Source: Lentisphaeria bacterium
GTDB taxonomy: Bacteria > Verrucomicrobiota > Lentisphaeria > Oligosphaerales > Oligosphaeraceae
Direction of reading: 5' to 3'
NCBI GenBank assembly: GCA_016287975.1
Contig: JAEEXV010000291.1
Coordinates: forward strand, 1 to 7,576
Length of the DNA stretch: 7,576 bases
Made by a program: the position numbers and the translations under genes
In this document: in pieces, positions 1-6,656 of the stretch
Layout: every line of letters begins with the position of its first letter
Numbering within the stretch: the first letter of the stretch is position 1
Notes under the pieces: model-generated
Seen by the model: the letters and a program-made list of their open reading frames with translations, nothing else
Told to the model about the DNA's origin: nothing
Database searches by the model: none

Positions 1-1
1 C

Positions 2-60
2 TTCCGGATTTTCCGGATTTTCCGGATTTTCCGGATTTTCCGGATTTTCCGGATTTTCCG
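2..60. repeat. 9-bp tandem repeat array, unit TTCCGGATT
   Basis: Six perfect head-to-tail copies of TTCCGGATT fill 2-55, followed by a partial TTCCG at 56-60. Each unit contains the palindromic hexamer TCCGGA, at 3, 12, 21, 30, 39 and 48. The phase continues through one decayed unit at 57-65 into another TCCGGA at 66. The array probably extends past the left edge of the window. A 9-bp unit keeps reading frame (it would read Phe-Arg-Ile on the plus strand and Lys-Ile-Arg-type triplets on the minus strand), but I see no start signal or gene there and treat it as non-coding. It lies in the spacer downstream of the HAD gene. Confidence 0.95.
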
Positions 61-62
61 AG

Positions 63-74
63 GCTTCCGGAAGC
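63..74. repeat. 12-bp perfect palindrome in phase with the 9-bp array
   Basis: GCTTCCGGAAGC is a perfect palindrome whose central TCCGGA (66-71) sits exactly 9 bp after the decayed unit at 57 and 18 bp after the last intact one at 48. It therefore looks like the diverged terminal unit of the array rather than an independent element. It could bind a symmetric protein dimer, but nothing else in the sequence supports that. Confidence 0.6.
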
Positions 75-99
75 GGGTGCTGGTTTGCTCGGCGATCCG

Positions 100-118
100 C
101 CACGGCGGGACGCCGTGG
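100..118. repeat. Inverted repeat, 7-bp stem with 5-nt loop
   Basis: CCACGGC and GCCGTGG flank a GGGAC loop, giving a perfect 7-bp GC-rich stem on either strand. It has no adjacent T-run, so it is not a canonical intrinsic terminator. It lies between the 9-bp array and the first 57-bp module, in sequence with no supportable gene. It may be a dispersed intergenic repeat, which cannot be judged from one copy. Confidence 0.6.
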
Positions 119-157
119 CTACGGCCGCGAAGGCGCCGGAGTTTCCGGATTATCCCG

Positions 158-214
158 GGCCCGCATTTACCCGGCGTGTGCCGGCGGGCTTGCCCGCCGG
201 TTGGCTTTCCGGAT
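158..214. repeat. 57-bp repeat module, copy 1 (hairpin-bearing)
   Basis: This stretch is identical base for base to 240-296, an offset of 82 bp. The similarity extends a few bases further left with single mismatches (back to 153 versus 235). The module begins GCCCGCATTTACCC, carries a perfect hairpin at 181-200, and ends in TTTCCGGAT, the same motif as the 9-bp array. A TCCGGA (144-149) and a decayed unit (TCCCGG, 153-158) precede it in 9-bp phase. No coding function is apparent. Confidence 0.9.
181..200. repeat. Perfect 9-bp stem hairpin in module copy 1
   Basis: CCGGCGGGC and GCCCGCCGG are exact reverse complements separated by TT; in practice this is an 8-bp stem with a CTTG loop. Every stem pair is G-C. 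An upstream CCGGCG (171-176) and GCCCGC (159-164) can compete for the same partner strands, so alternative folds exist. There is no U-run on either strand. Confidence 0.8.
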
Positions 215-239
215 TTTCCGGATCTTCCGGATTTTCCCA

Positions 240-296
240 GGCCCGCATTTACCCGGCGTGTGCCGGCGGGCTTGCCCGCCGGTTGGCTTTCCGGAT
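240..296. repeat. 57-bp repeat module, copy 2 (hairpin-bearing)
   Basis: This is the second perfect copy of the module at 158-214. Between the copies, TCCGGA occurs at 208, 217 and 226 with a decayed unit at 235, all in 9-bp phase. After copy 2 the phase continues with TCCGGA at 290, TCCGGG at 299 and TCCGGA at 308. The last unit runs directly into the HAD stop codon. Perfect identity of the two copies suggests recent duplication or gene-conversion-like homogenisation. Confidence 0.9.
263..282 (-). repeat. Perfect hairpin 3' of the HAD gene; possible transcript-end barrier
   Basis: This is the same perfect 9-bp G-C stem as at 181-200. On the minus strand it starts about 31 nt beyond the HAD stop codon, where it could stabilise the mRNA 3' end or slow polymerase. 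The minus-strand sequence after the stem (CACACGCC) has no U-run, so a canonical Rho-independent terminator is not supported. The structure is directly visible; the role is inference. Confidence 0.5.
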
Positions 297-313
297 CTTC
301 CGGGTTTTCCGGA

Positions 314-1078
314 TTACGCGAGCATTTCGGGGAGGTCGGCGGGGGCGTCGAGCAGGCGGATGCCTGGGGTGCGCGCGGCCTCGTCGCGCTGGGCGGGGGT
401 GGTGTAACCCCACTGGGCGAAGCCGAGGCGGACCCTGGCGAGGGCGGGCACGGCGATCACGCGCTGGAGGGTGGCGAGGCGGTCCTCGACGAAGGCGACA
501 AAGGCGTGTTCGCCGCCGTCGGCGAAGTCCTGCAGGATCGCCTCCTTCTTGCGCTTGCGCTCCAGGCCGAAGACGTCGGCCTCGGGGAACGCGATGCCAG
601 CCTGCGCGAAGAGGCGCAGCACGAAACGGGTCTCCTTGGTGGTCACGATGAGCGCACGGGAGCGCGCCAGGAGTTCGCGCACGACCTCGGGGACGCCAGG
701 GTAGAAGCGGTTGTAGGAGAGCCATCCCGCCTCGTCCTGCGCTAGCCAGCGGTCGCGCTCGGCGCCGAACTCGGCCACCAGCTGCTCCTTGGTCAGCGCG
801 TATCGCGCCAGCAACCGCGGGAGGAGCGCGGCGAAGTCCGTGGTGTATTCGGCCTCGGGCGCGCCGTCCCACATCAGTTTCGTCATGAGGATGGACTGGT
901 ATCCAGTCTCCATGTAGGGTCGGATGGCGCAGAAGCGCTCGATCTGGGCGGCGGGGATGCCGTCGCCTGCGAACTGCCGCGGCCAGAGGCGCTGGCAGAC
1001 GCGCCAGGAGGTCGCGGCGTTTTCGGGGGCGGAATCACAGAGGACGCCGTCGAAGTCCAGAGCCAGCAGGGGTTTCAT
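314..1078 (-). CDS. HAD-superfamily hydrolase (phosphatase-like)
   Basis: The 254-residue protein is a predicted cytosolic Mg-dependent phosphohydrolase of the haloacid dehalogenase fold; the substrate cannot be told. Motif I is DFDGVLCD at residues 8-15, with nucleophile Asp8 and acid/base Asp10. Residues ~30-125 form a helical cap. Motif II is VTTKE around Thr146-Thr147, and the motif III lysine is in KRKK at 175-178. Motif IV is FVEDRLATL, with Glu198-Asp199 as the metal-binding acidic pair in place of a GDxxxD arrangement. Length and layout suit a phosphoglycolate-phosphatase-like member. The ATG start is fixed because motif I begins at residue 8 and no other Met lies between it and the cap. 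No Shine-Dalgarno is visible before it (ACTCCC), but the SNF2 stop codon is only 6 bp upstream, which suggests translational coupling. The TAA stop overlaps the last unit of the 9-bp repeat. Confidence 0.9.
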   Translation of the reverse strand: MKPLLALDFDGVLCDSAPENAATSWRVCQRLWPRQFAGDGIPAAQIERFCAIRPYMETGYQSILMTKLMWDGAPEAEYTTDFAALLPRLLARYALTKEQLVAEFGAERDRWLAQDEAGWLSYNRFYPGVPEVVRELLARSRALIVTTKETRFVLRLFAQAGIAFPEADVFGLERKRKKEAILQDFADGGEHAFVAFVEDRLATLQRVIAVPALARVRLGFAQWGYTTPAQRDEAARTPGIRLLDAPADLPEMLA

Positions 1079-1084
1079 GGGAGT

Positions 1085-4000
1085 CTATTCGCGGATGAGG
1101 GTGAGAAGTTCCTCCAGCGAGGTGGTCTTGATGTCGTCGGTGTTGGCGAGCAGCGTTTCGGCAAGGTCCCGCTTGCGCTGGTGGAGGGCCTTGATCTTGT
1201 CCTCGATGGTGTTGGCGGCGCGCAGATGGTAGATGGTGACCTTCTTGTCCTGCCCGAGGCGGTGGGCGCGGTCGGAGGCCTGGTTCTCGACGGCGGGGTT
1301 CCACCAGGAATCGAGGTGGATGACATAGTCGGCCTGGGTCAGGTTCAAGCCGAGGCCGCCCGCCTTGAGGCTGATCAGGAAGACTGGCGCCTCGCCGTTC
1401 TGGAAGCCCGCCACCGCCGCCGCGCGCTCGCGCGCCACGACGCTGCCGTCGAGGTACTGGTATTTCACCTTCTCCCTGTCCAGCGCGTCCCGCACCACGC
1501 TCAGGAACTTGGTGAACTGACTGAACACGAGAATCTTATGCCCATTCTCCAGAAGGCCTTTGAGGAGTTCGAGGAAGGCCTCCAGCTTGGAGCCCTGGAG
1601 CCCCGTGCCGCCCTCGACCAGGCTGGGATGGTCGACCGCAAGCCGCAGTTTGGTGATGCCCGCCAGCACGCGGATTTCCTTCTGCCCCTCGTTTTCGGTG
1701 CTGGCATCGAGTTCGGCGAGGATCTTGTGGCGGAGATCGTCGTAGAAGCGGCGCTCCGCCTCGGAGAGGGTGACGGGATAGTCGATCTCCTCTTTCGGCG
1801 GCAGTTCGGAGAGCACCTGGTCCTTGCGGCGGCGCAGCAGGAACGGGCTGATGAGGCGCTTGAGGTGCTGGGAGACCTCCTGGTCGTTGTCGTGCTCGAT
1901 GGGGGTGGCGAAGCGCCGCTGGAAGCCCTCGCGGCTGCCGAGGAGCCCCGGGATGATGAAGTTGAAGATCGACCAGAGCTCGTTGAGGTTGTTCTCGACG
2001 GGGGTGCCAGTGGTGACGAGGCGGAAGTCCGCGTTGATTTCACTGGCGGCCTGCGAGCGCTTCGCGTGGCTGTTCTTGATGGCCTGCGCCTCGTCGAGCA
2101 CGGCGATGCGCCAGTGCTGCTGCTGGAACCGCGCCAGTTCGCTTTGCAGGTGCCCGTAGCTGGTGATGAGCACGTGGTTCTTGCCGAGGCACTGGAAGGC
2201 CTCGCGGCGGTCGCCCCGCCCGAAGATCTCGCAGTGCACACTGGGGGCGAAGCGCTGGAACTCGGCCAGCCAGTTGTCGCAGACGGAGGTCGGCGCGACG
2301 ACCAGGCCAGGCCCCTCGGGGAGGCAGCGCAGGAAGAGCGAGATGGCCTGGATGGTCTTGCCCAGGCCCATGTCGTCGGCCAGGCACGCGCCCGCGTGGA
2401 CGGCGTCGAGGCGCGCCAGCCACGTGAAGCCCTCGCTTTGATAGGGGCGGAGGACTTTGGCGATGTCGGCGGCGGGTCGGGGTTTCGCCTCCATGGCCTG
2501 GTTGTAGGAGGCGATGAAGGCCTCGGTTTCGGGGGTGCGCCTGATGCCCCCGAAGCCTTTGAGGTAGTCGCCCAGGAACGGCATCAGGAAGCGGCAGATC
2601 TGGAGGGCGCCGCCGTTCTTGCCCCGTTCGCCGAGGCGGCTCAGCTCAAGCAGGCGTTTGCGGAGGCCCTCGGAGATGGAGGCGATCTGTCCGTCGGAGA
2701 GGGCGACGAAGCGCTGTTTTTCGACGACGGCGGCCTGCATGAGATCCGCAAGGGTGGCGGTCGCGTCGCTGTCGTCAAGCTGCACTTCGCCGTCGACGGA
2801 GAACCAGCTCTGGTAGCTTTGGGTGTGCAGGGAGACGTTGCCGAGGGTGAGGGTGCGTCGGCAAATGAACTTCTGGTCCTCGGGCCACTGGACGTGGCAG
2901 CGGTCGAGGAGCTCCCGCACTTGCAGGGAGAACTCGTAGCAGGCCTGCCCCTCCATTTGCCAGACCCAGGGCTCGACGGGGGCGGAGGCCGCGAGGCGCT
3001 CGCAGGAGGCGACGAGCTCCTCTGCGCATTTCCGCTCGGCCTCGGGGTCGCGGCGGATGCGGCGGATGCGCTCGCCCTCCTGGAAGATGTACTCGACGGG
3101 GCCTTCGCCTGGCAGGAAGTACTCCTGCAGGGAGCCGAAGGGCTGGAAGAGCAACTGGATGCGCAGGCCGCGCGCAAGGGGCTGCAGGCGCAGCCGCGGC
3201 ATGGCGTCCGCCTTTTCGACGGGCAGCGGGAGCTGCTCGACGGGGAAGTCGGCGAGCATCTGGTAGTGCTGGGCGAGCAGTCCGAGGATTTCGGCGTTCT
3301 CCTGGGCGGATTCGAGCGGGATGCGGAAGTCGGCGCCGAGGAGGGTGCGGAGGCGCGCCAGGTCGTTGTCGAACTGGTAGACAGCAAGGAGGTCGCCGCT
3401 TTCCAGGCGGACGACGAGGTTTTCGCCGTCCTCGGGTTCGGGGAGGAGGCGGTATTGGATCTGCCCGTCGATCTGGGCGAGGCGGATGCGGGGTTCGGCG
3501 GAGACGCAGCGCACGGGGCGGCCGTCGGTGTTGTCAAGGAAGACGTTCGGATGGCCGATGAGGGCCTGGAGCACCTTCCCCCAGGCGAAACGGCCCGCAT
3601 CGGGGTGGCGGCGCAGATATTCCTCGGCGTGCCGCAGGGTGTCGCAGGCGAACTTGTCCTGCGGAGTCAACTGGAACTCGCCAGGGGACGGGGCGTTTTC
3701 GGCGCCCGTGTCGTTGATGGCGGTGAAGTCGGCCTCGTGGAAGTTGATGAATTTGCGGCCGCGTGTCCAGCGGCCGTTGCGGAAGGTCTGCTCGACGGGC
3801 CTGACGGGAAAGAGCCCGCGGTCGGCGGACTCGATGTTGACGAACCAGACGAGGCGGCTCTGAATGCGGTCGGGCAGTTCGGCGAGATGCCGCTCGACGC
3901 GGGAGAGGCGCTCCAGCCAGCTGTTCTGGTTGAGGACGCAGTCCAGCATGAAGGGCATGGCGTGGGCTTCCGCGTCATGCCACTTTCGGAAGGCGCTCTG

Positions 4001-5221
4001 GGAGGTCGCGTCCAGCCGATGCTGGAATTCGGCGCATTCCTCGGCCAGCCAGTGGAAGCCGCCCTTCTGGGCGCGGGCGGCGGCCTGGTCGAGGAGGAGC
4101 CGCTGGGCTGGGGCGAGTTCGCCAGTCAGCCAATACTGCGCGAGGCACGAGAAGATGTTGACGATGGCGGGGCCAGCCAGCCAGTGGCATTGCGGGGGGG
4201 GCAGGTCGGGGTGCAGCTTGCATTCGACGACCCGCTGCAGCAGCAGGTAGATGCTGCGGAACTCGGTGTCCTCGGCAATGGCGGCGTTGACCTGGAGGTC
4301 GGCGGCGGAGAGGGATTGCTCGGTGCCGAGGCGCAGTTCGGCGAGCAGCAGGAAGATGCCGCCGATGGTGCTGAACCATCCGTCGTGGTGGCGCAGTTCC
4401 TGGCGAAGGCTGTCGAGGGCCTCGAGGAAGAACTGGATGGCCTCGTCGTCCTTTCCCGTGATGAACCGCAGCCATGCGATGCGGGTCAGGCGCGGCGCCT
4501 CGCCAGAGGGGAGCTGGTAGACGATGTCCTTGACCTGCTTCCAGTTGCCGCAGAGGATGGCGTAGTCCAGGAGCGGGCAGAGCGCGGCGGTCTTGGCCTT
4601 CTCGATCATGGTGTAGAGTTTTTCCGCGAGGGGGCGGATCGGCCTGAGTTCCCGAATGGCGGCGGGGACCAGCTGCCAGGCGCAGACCATGAGGAAGGGA
4701 TCGGGCAGGGAGAGCAGCCACTCCTCGGGTTCGTCGAAGAGGAAGTCGAAGTGCGTGCCGCCGATCAGCTCCTGCGGCAGGTTGATCTTGATGTCCTGGA
4801 TGGTGCTGTTGAGGAATGCGGCGTCGGCGCTGTAGAAGGCGTGGCGCAAATCGCGCTTCAGGCGGCCGATGTCGCCGTCGCCCCTGGTGCCGACGATGGG
4901 CAGGCTGTGCGCGATGGCCGCGGGCAGCCGCGCATAGTGGGGTTTGGCGAAGAGCGCGCGAAGGGCCTCCGACGAAAGCGGCGCGGCGGAATACTTCCCT
5001 GGGGCGGGGGACTGGACGGCCCCCGACGCCTCCAGCGCCCGCAGGCGCGCCTCGATGCCCAGATCCTGGAGACGGGACAGCGTCTCATAGTCCTGGCCCA
5101 GCGAGACCAGGACATTGGCCAGTTCCGTCGGCGTCACTGGCTCGGCGATGACGGCGAGAACCTCAGTGAGCAGGGTGTCGAATTGGGAACGGGATTGGGT
5201 TGCGGTTTTGCGGGGGCTCAT
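1085..5221 (-). CDS. Large SNF2/SWI2-family ATPase (DEAD/DEAH-box helicase-like)
   Basis: The 1,378-residue protein is predicted to be a double-stranded-DNA-translocating ATPase of helicase superfamily 2, likely remodelling protein-DNA complexes in the cytosol. The C-terminal ~460 residues hold the complete engine. These are LRPYQ at 924-928, Walker A DDMGLGKT at 949-956 (Lys955), motif II DEAQ at 1043-1046 and motif III TGTP at 1071-1074. LVFSQF lies at 1231-1236, LKAGGLGLNL at 1285-1294 and motif VI DRAHRLGQ at 1317-1324, followed by a helical tail. Residues ~15-85 resemble a winged helix, and ~85-450 look like an alpha-helical repeat region. About 450-900 is a beta-rich stretch typical of long bacterial SNF2 proteins, including WFSVDGEV at 806-813. 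No SWIM-type zinc cluster is seen. An in-frame TAA (5261-5263) lies 36 bp before the ATG with no Met between, so the start is well fixed; only a weak GAAG ribosome-binding match (5227-5230) precedes it. Target and partners are unknown. Confidence 0.93.
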   Translation of the reverse strand: MSPRKTATQSRSQFDTLLTEVLAVIAEPVTPTELANVLVSLGQDYETLSRLQDLGIEARLRALEASGAVQSPAPGKYSAAPLSSEALRALFAKPHYARLPAAIAHSLPIVGTRGDGDIGRLKRDLRHAFYSADAAFLNSTIQDIKINLPQELIGGTHFDFLFDEPEEWLLSLPDPFLMVCAWQLVPAAIRELRPIRPLAEKLYTMIEKAKTAALCPLLDYAILCGNWKQVKDIVYQLPSGEAPRLTRIAWLRFITGKDDEAIQFFLEALDSLRQELRHHDGWFSTIGGIFLLLAELRLGTEQSLSAADLQVNAAIAEDTEFRSIYLLLQRVVECKLHPDLPPPQCHWLAGPAIVNIFSCLAQYWLTGELAPAQRLLLDQAAARAQKGGFHWLAEECAEFQHRLDATSQSAFRKWHDAEAHAMPFMLDCVLNQNSWLERLSRVERHLAELPDRIQSRLVWFVNIESADRGLFPVRPVEQTFRNGRWTRGRKFINFHEADFTAINDTGAENAPSPGEFQLTPQDKFACDTLRHAEEYLRRHPDAGRFAWGKVLQALIGHPNVFLDNTDGRPVRCVSAEPRIRLAQIDGQIQYRLLPEPEDGENLVVRLESGDLLAVYQFDNDLARLRTLLGADFRIPLESAQENAEILGLLAQHYQMLADFPVEQLPLPVEKADAMPRLRLQPLARGLRIQLLFQPFGSLQEYFLPGEGPVEYIFQEGERIRRIRRDPEAERKCAEELVASCERLAASAPVEPWVWQMEGQACYEFSLQVRELLDRCHVQWPEDQKFICRRTLTLGNVSLHTQSYQSWFSVDGEVQLDDSDATATLADLMQAAVVEKQRFVALSDGQIASISEGLRKRLLELSRLGERGKNGGALQICRFLMPFLGDYLKGFGGIRRTPETEAFIASYNQAMEAKPRPAADIAKVLRPYQSEGFTWLARLDAVHAGACLADDMGLGKTIQAISLFLRCLPEGPGLVVAPTSVCDNWLAEFQRFAPSVHCEIFGRGDRREAFQCLGKNHVLITSYGHLQSELARFQQQHWRIAVLDEAQAIKNSHAKRSQAASEINADFRLVTTGTPVENNLNELWSIFNFIIPGLLGSREGFQRRFATPIEHDNDQEVSQHLKRLISPFLLRRRKDQVLSELPPKEEIDYPVTLSEAERRFYDDLRHKILAELDASTENEGQKEIRVLAGITKLRLAVDHPSLVEGGTGLQGSKLEAFLELLKGLLENGHKILVFSQFTKFLSVVRDALDREKVKYQYLDGSVVARERAAAVAGFQNGEAPVFLISLKAGGLGLNLTQADYVIHLDSWWNPAVENQASDRAHRLGQDKKVTIYHLRAANTIEDKIKALHQRKRDLAETLLANTDDIKTTSLEELLTLIRE

Positions 5222-5262
5222 AGTGTCTTCAGGGCAAAAGGCCGAAATTGGCGCGAAGGGTT

Positions 5263-5290
5263 ACTATAGCCCGCCTTTCTGGGTTTTCTA
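5263..5290 (-). promoter_or_regulatory. Predicted sigma70-type promoter for the SNF2-HAD pair
   Basis: On the minus strand, TAGAAA (5285-5290; 4 of 6 matches to TTGACA) and TATAGT (5263-5268; 5 of 6 matches to TATAAT) are separated by 16 bp. Transcription would start near 5256, leaving a leader of about 35 nt before the ATG at 5221. The -10 element overlaps the in-frame stop that bounds the SNF2 reading frame. Its location in an AT-richer patch of the only sizeable upstream spacer supports it. Confidence 0.55.
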
Positions 5291-5347
5291 CTCCCCACGC
5301 AGGATCGGATGGTTCGCGCGATTGCCTCGGCCGGCGCCCCGTAAATA

Positions 5348-5361
5348 GCCGCCGTGGCGGC
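5348..5361 (-). terminator. Weak hairpin downstream of ftsW
   Basis: GCCGCC and GGCGGC flank a 2-nt centre, 14-27 nt past the ftsW stop codon. On the minus strand the stem is followed by TATTTAC, a poor U-tract, and flanking GCCCC/GGGGC could extend the pairing. It may partly terminate ftsW transcription ahead of the SNF2 promoter, but it does not meet strict terminator criteria. Confidence 0.3.
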
Positions 5362-5374
5362 GCGGGGCGGATTG

Positions 5375-6622
5375 TCAGGCGCGCGGAATGCAGCGCAGAT
5401 CCAGGAGTTCGCGGTTGACCGCCTTGATGTTCCGCCAGGCGACATTGAGGACGAGGCCCGCGAGGAACATCAGGGACAGGATCGAGGAGCCGCCGTACGA
5501 GAGGAAGGGCGCGGTGACGCCAGTCGGCGGGATGCAGCCGCTGACGACGCCGATGTTGACCAGGGCCTGCAGGGTGATCAGCACCGCGATGCCCAGGCAC
5601 ATCAGCATGTCCGATCGGTCGCGGCATTGCCGCACGATCTGCACGATGCAGGCGCTGAGCAGCAGATAGACCGCGAGCAGCGTCAGCACTCCGGCGGCGC
5701 CGAACTCCTCGCCGAAGACCGCGACGATGAAGTCGGTGTGCGCTTCAGGCAGATAGGACTTCATGTATCCCTTGGAGACGCCGCGTCCAGTCACGCCGCC
5801 GACGCCGAGGCAGAGCAGGGAGCGGTAGAGCTGATACGATTCCTTCTCCTTGTAGAGTTCGGGGTGCTGGAAGGCGGCGATCCGCCGCTGCCGCATGGGG
5901 CTGAAGTTGATGGAGCCGAAGACGACCAGCGCCCCCAGCGCCAGAATCAGCGCGACATAGCGGAAGCGGATGCCCGCCATGTACATGATGGAGAAGACCA
6001 TGCCGCCCGTGACGAAGGTCGTCGAGAGGTCCTTGCCGTAGAGAATCAGCCCGAGGATCGTCCCCGCGACAAACCCAGGCACCAGCACCCCGGGCACGAA
6101 GTCCCGAATCCGCTCGCGGCGCAGCCTGCCATAGTAGGCCGCCAGGAACAGCACCAGGAAGAGCTTGGCGAACTCCGAGGGCTGCACGCTGATCGGCCCG
6201 ATGCGCAGCCAGCGCACCGCCCCCTTGACCTCCATCACAAACGGAAACTTTGTCAGCAGCCCCTTGTGGAGGTGGTCCGCCGTCTTCGCAAGCGCCAGAT
6301 ACAGGAGCGTCGGCAGAATCAGCAGCACCCCCCACAGCGCATGGCGGTACATCCACGAAAGCGGCAGCAACGTCGCCGCCACGCACGCGCCGACACCCAG
6401 CCCCACCCACAGCACCTGCATCCAGAACAGGCGGTTCCCGAACTCCGCGATGGTCGCCGAGTGGACGATGAACAGGCTCAGGCACGCCAGCAGCACCACC
6501 AGCACAATGAACATCAGCGGCGTCGCCCGAAACCAGAACGACTGCACCGTCTCGCCAGGATCGGCATTCTCCTGAGACCACAACACTGGCCTCTCGACTG
6601 CCTTGCTCTTCAGATCTTCCAT
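5375..6622 (-). CDS. ftsW: FtsW/RodA/SpoVE (SEDS) family protein, most likely FtsW
   Basis: This 415-residue multi-pass inner-membrane protein is predicted to be the lipid II-using peptidoglycan glycosyltransferase of the division septum, working with a class B penicillin-binding protein. About ten hydrophobic segments are visible (roughly 34-55, 66-84, 94-112, 150-165, 175-195, 200-216, 220-238, 305-330, 340-362 and 375-397). Family hallmarks are WLRIGPISVQPSEFAKL at 138-154, LPEAHTDFIVAVFGEE at 291-306 and PPTGVTAPFLSYGGSS at 365-380. The second includes Asp297, equivalent to the catalytic Asp of SEDS enzymes. The EAHTDF wording favours FtsW/SpoVE over RodA. The loop before the RWL motif (about 112-137) appears longer than usual. 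The ATG has a good GGGGAG ribosome-binding site 5 nt upstream. No other division or cell-wall gene is adjacent, so it is not in a classical dcw cluster here. Confidence 0.93.
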   Translation of the reverse strand: MEDLKSKAVERPVLWSQENADPGETVQSFWFRATPLMFIVLVVLLACLSLFIVHSATIAEFGNRLFWMQVLWVGLGVGACVAATLLPLSWMYRHALWGVLLILPTLLYLALAKTADHLHKGLLTKFPFVMEVKGAVRWLRIGPISVQPSEFAKLFLVLFLAAYYGRLRRERIRDFVPGVLVPGFVAGTILGLILYGKDLSTTFVTGGMVFSIMYMAGIRFRYVALILALGALVVFGSINFSPMRQRRIAAFQHPELYKEKESYQLYRSLLCLGVGGVTGRGVSKGYMKSYLPEAHTDFIVAVFGEEFGAAGVLTLLAVYLLLSACIVQIVRQCRDRSDMLMCLGIAVLITLQALVNIGVVSGCIPPTGVTAPFLSYGGSSILSLMFLAGLVLNVAWRNIKAVNRELLDLRCIPRA

Positions 6623-6627
6623 CGTCT

Positions 6628-6633
6628 CTCCCC
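6628..6633 (-). promoter_or_regulatory. Shine-Dalgarno of ftsW
   Basis: On the minus strand, GGGGAG sits 5 nt before the ATG at 6622. It supports this start and is the clearest ribosome-binding site in the window. Confidence 0.75.
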
Positions 6634-6656
6634 GCCAATTCTCTCAAAAAAACACC

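Noticed and set aside
263..282. Classical Rho-independent terminator for the HAD gene
   Set aside because: The stem is excellent but no U-run follows it on the minus strand; kept only as a structural repeat.
153..296. Insertion sequence ends or attachment sites
   Set aside because: The copies are direct, not inverted; no transposase or integrase is present and no target duplication or tRNA end is seen.
1..313. CRISPR array
   Set aside because: Units of 8-9 bp are directly abutting with no spacers, and the two 57-bp modules are separated by more repeat units rather than unique spacers. No cas gene is nearby.
77..745. Plus-strand open frames across the repeat region and HAD gene
   Set aside because: They are repetitive or low-complexity, overlap the HAD gene with its intact catalytic motifs, and lack a ribosome-binding site; best explained as shadows of GC-rich sequence.
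1181..5269. A 1,362-codon open frame on the plus strand, antisense to the SNF2 gene
   Set aside because: Its codons are in exact complementary register with the SNF2 codons, so it stays open simply because the high-GC gene avoids TTA, CTA and TCA codons. Its product is a low-complexity, Ala/Gly/Glu/Val-rich string with no recognisable domain, whereas the minus strand encodes a full SNF2 motif set.
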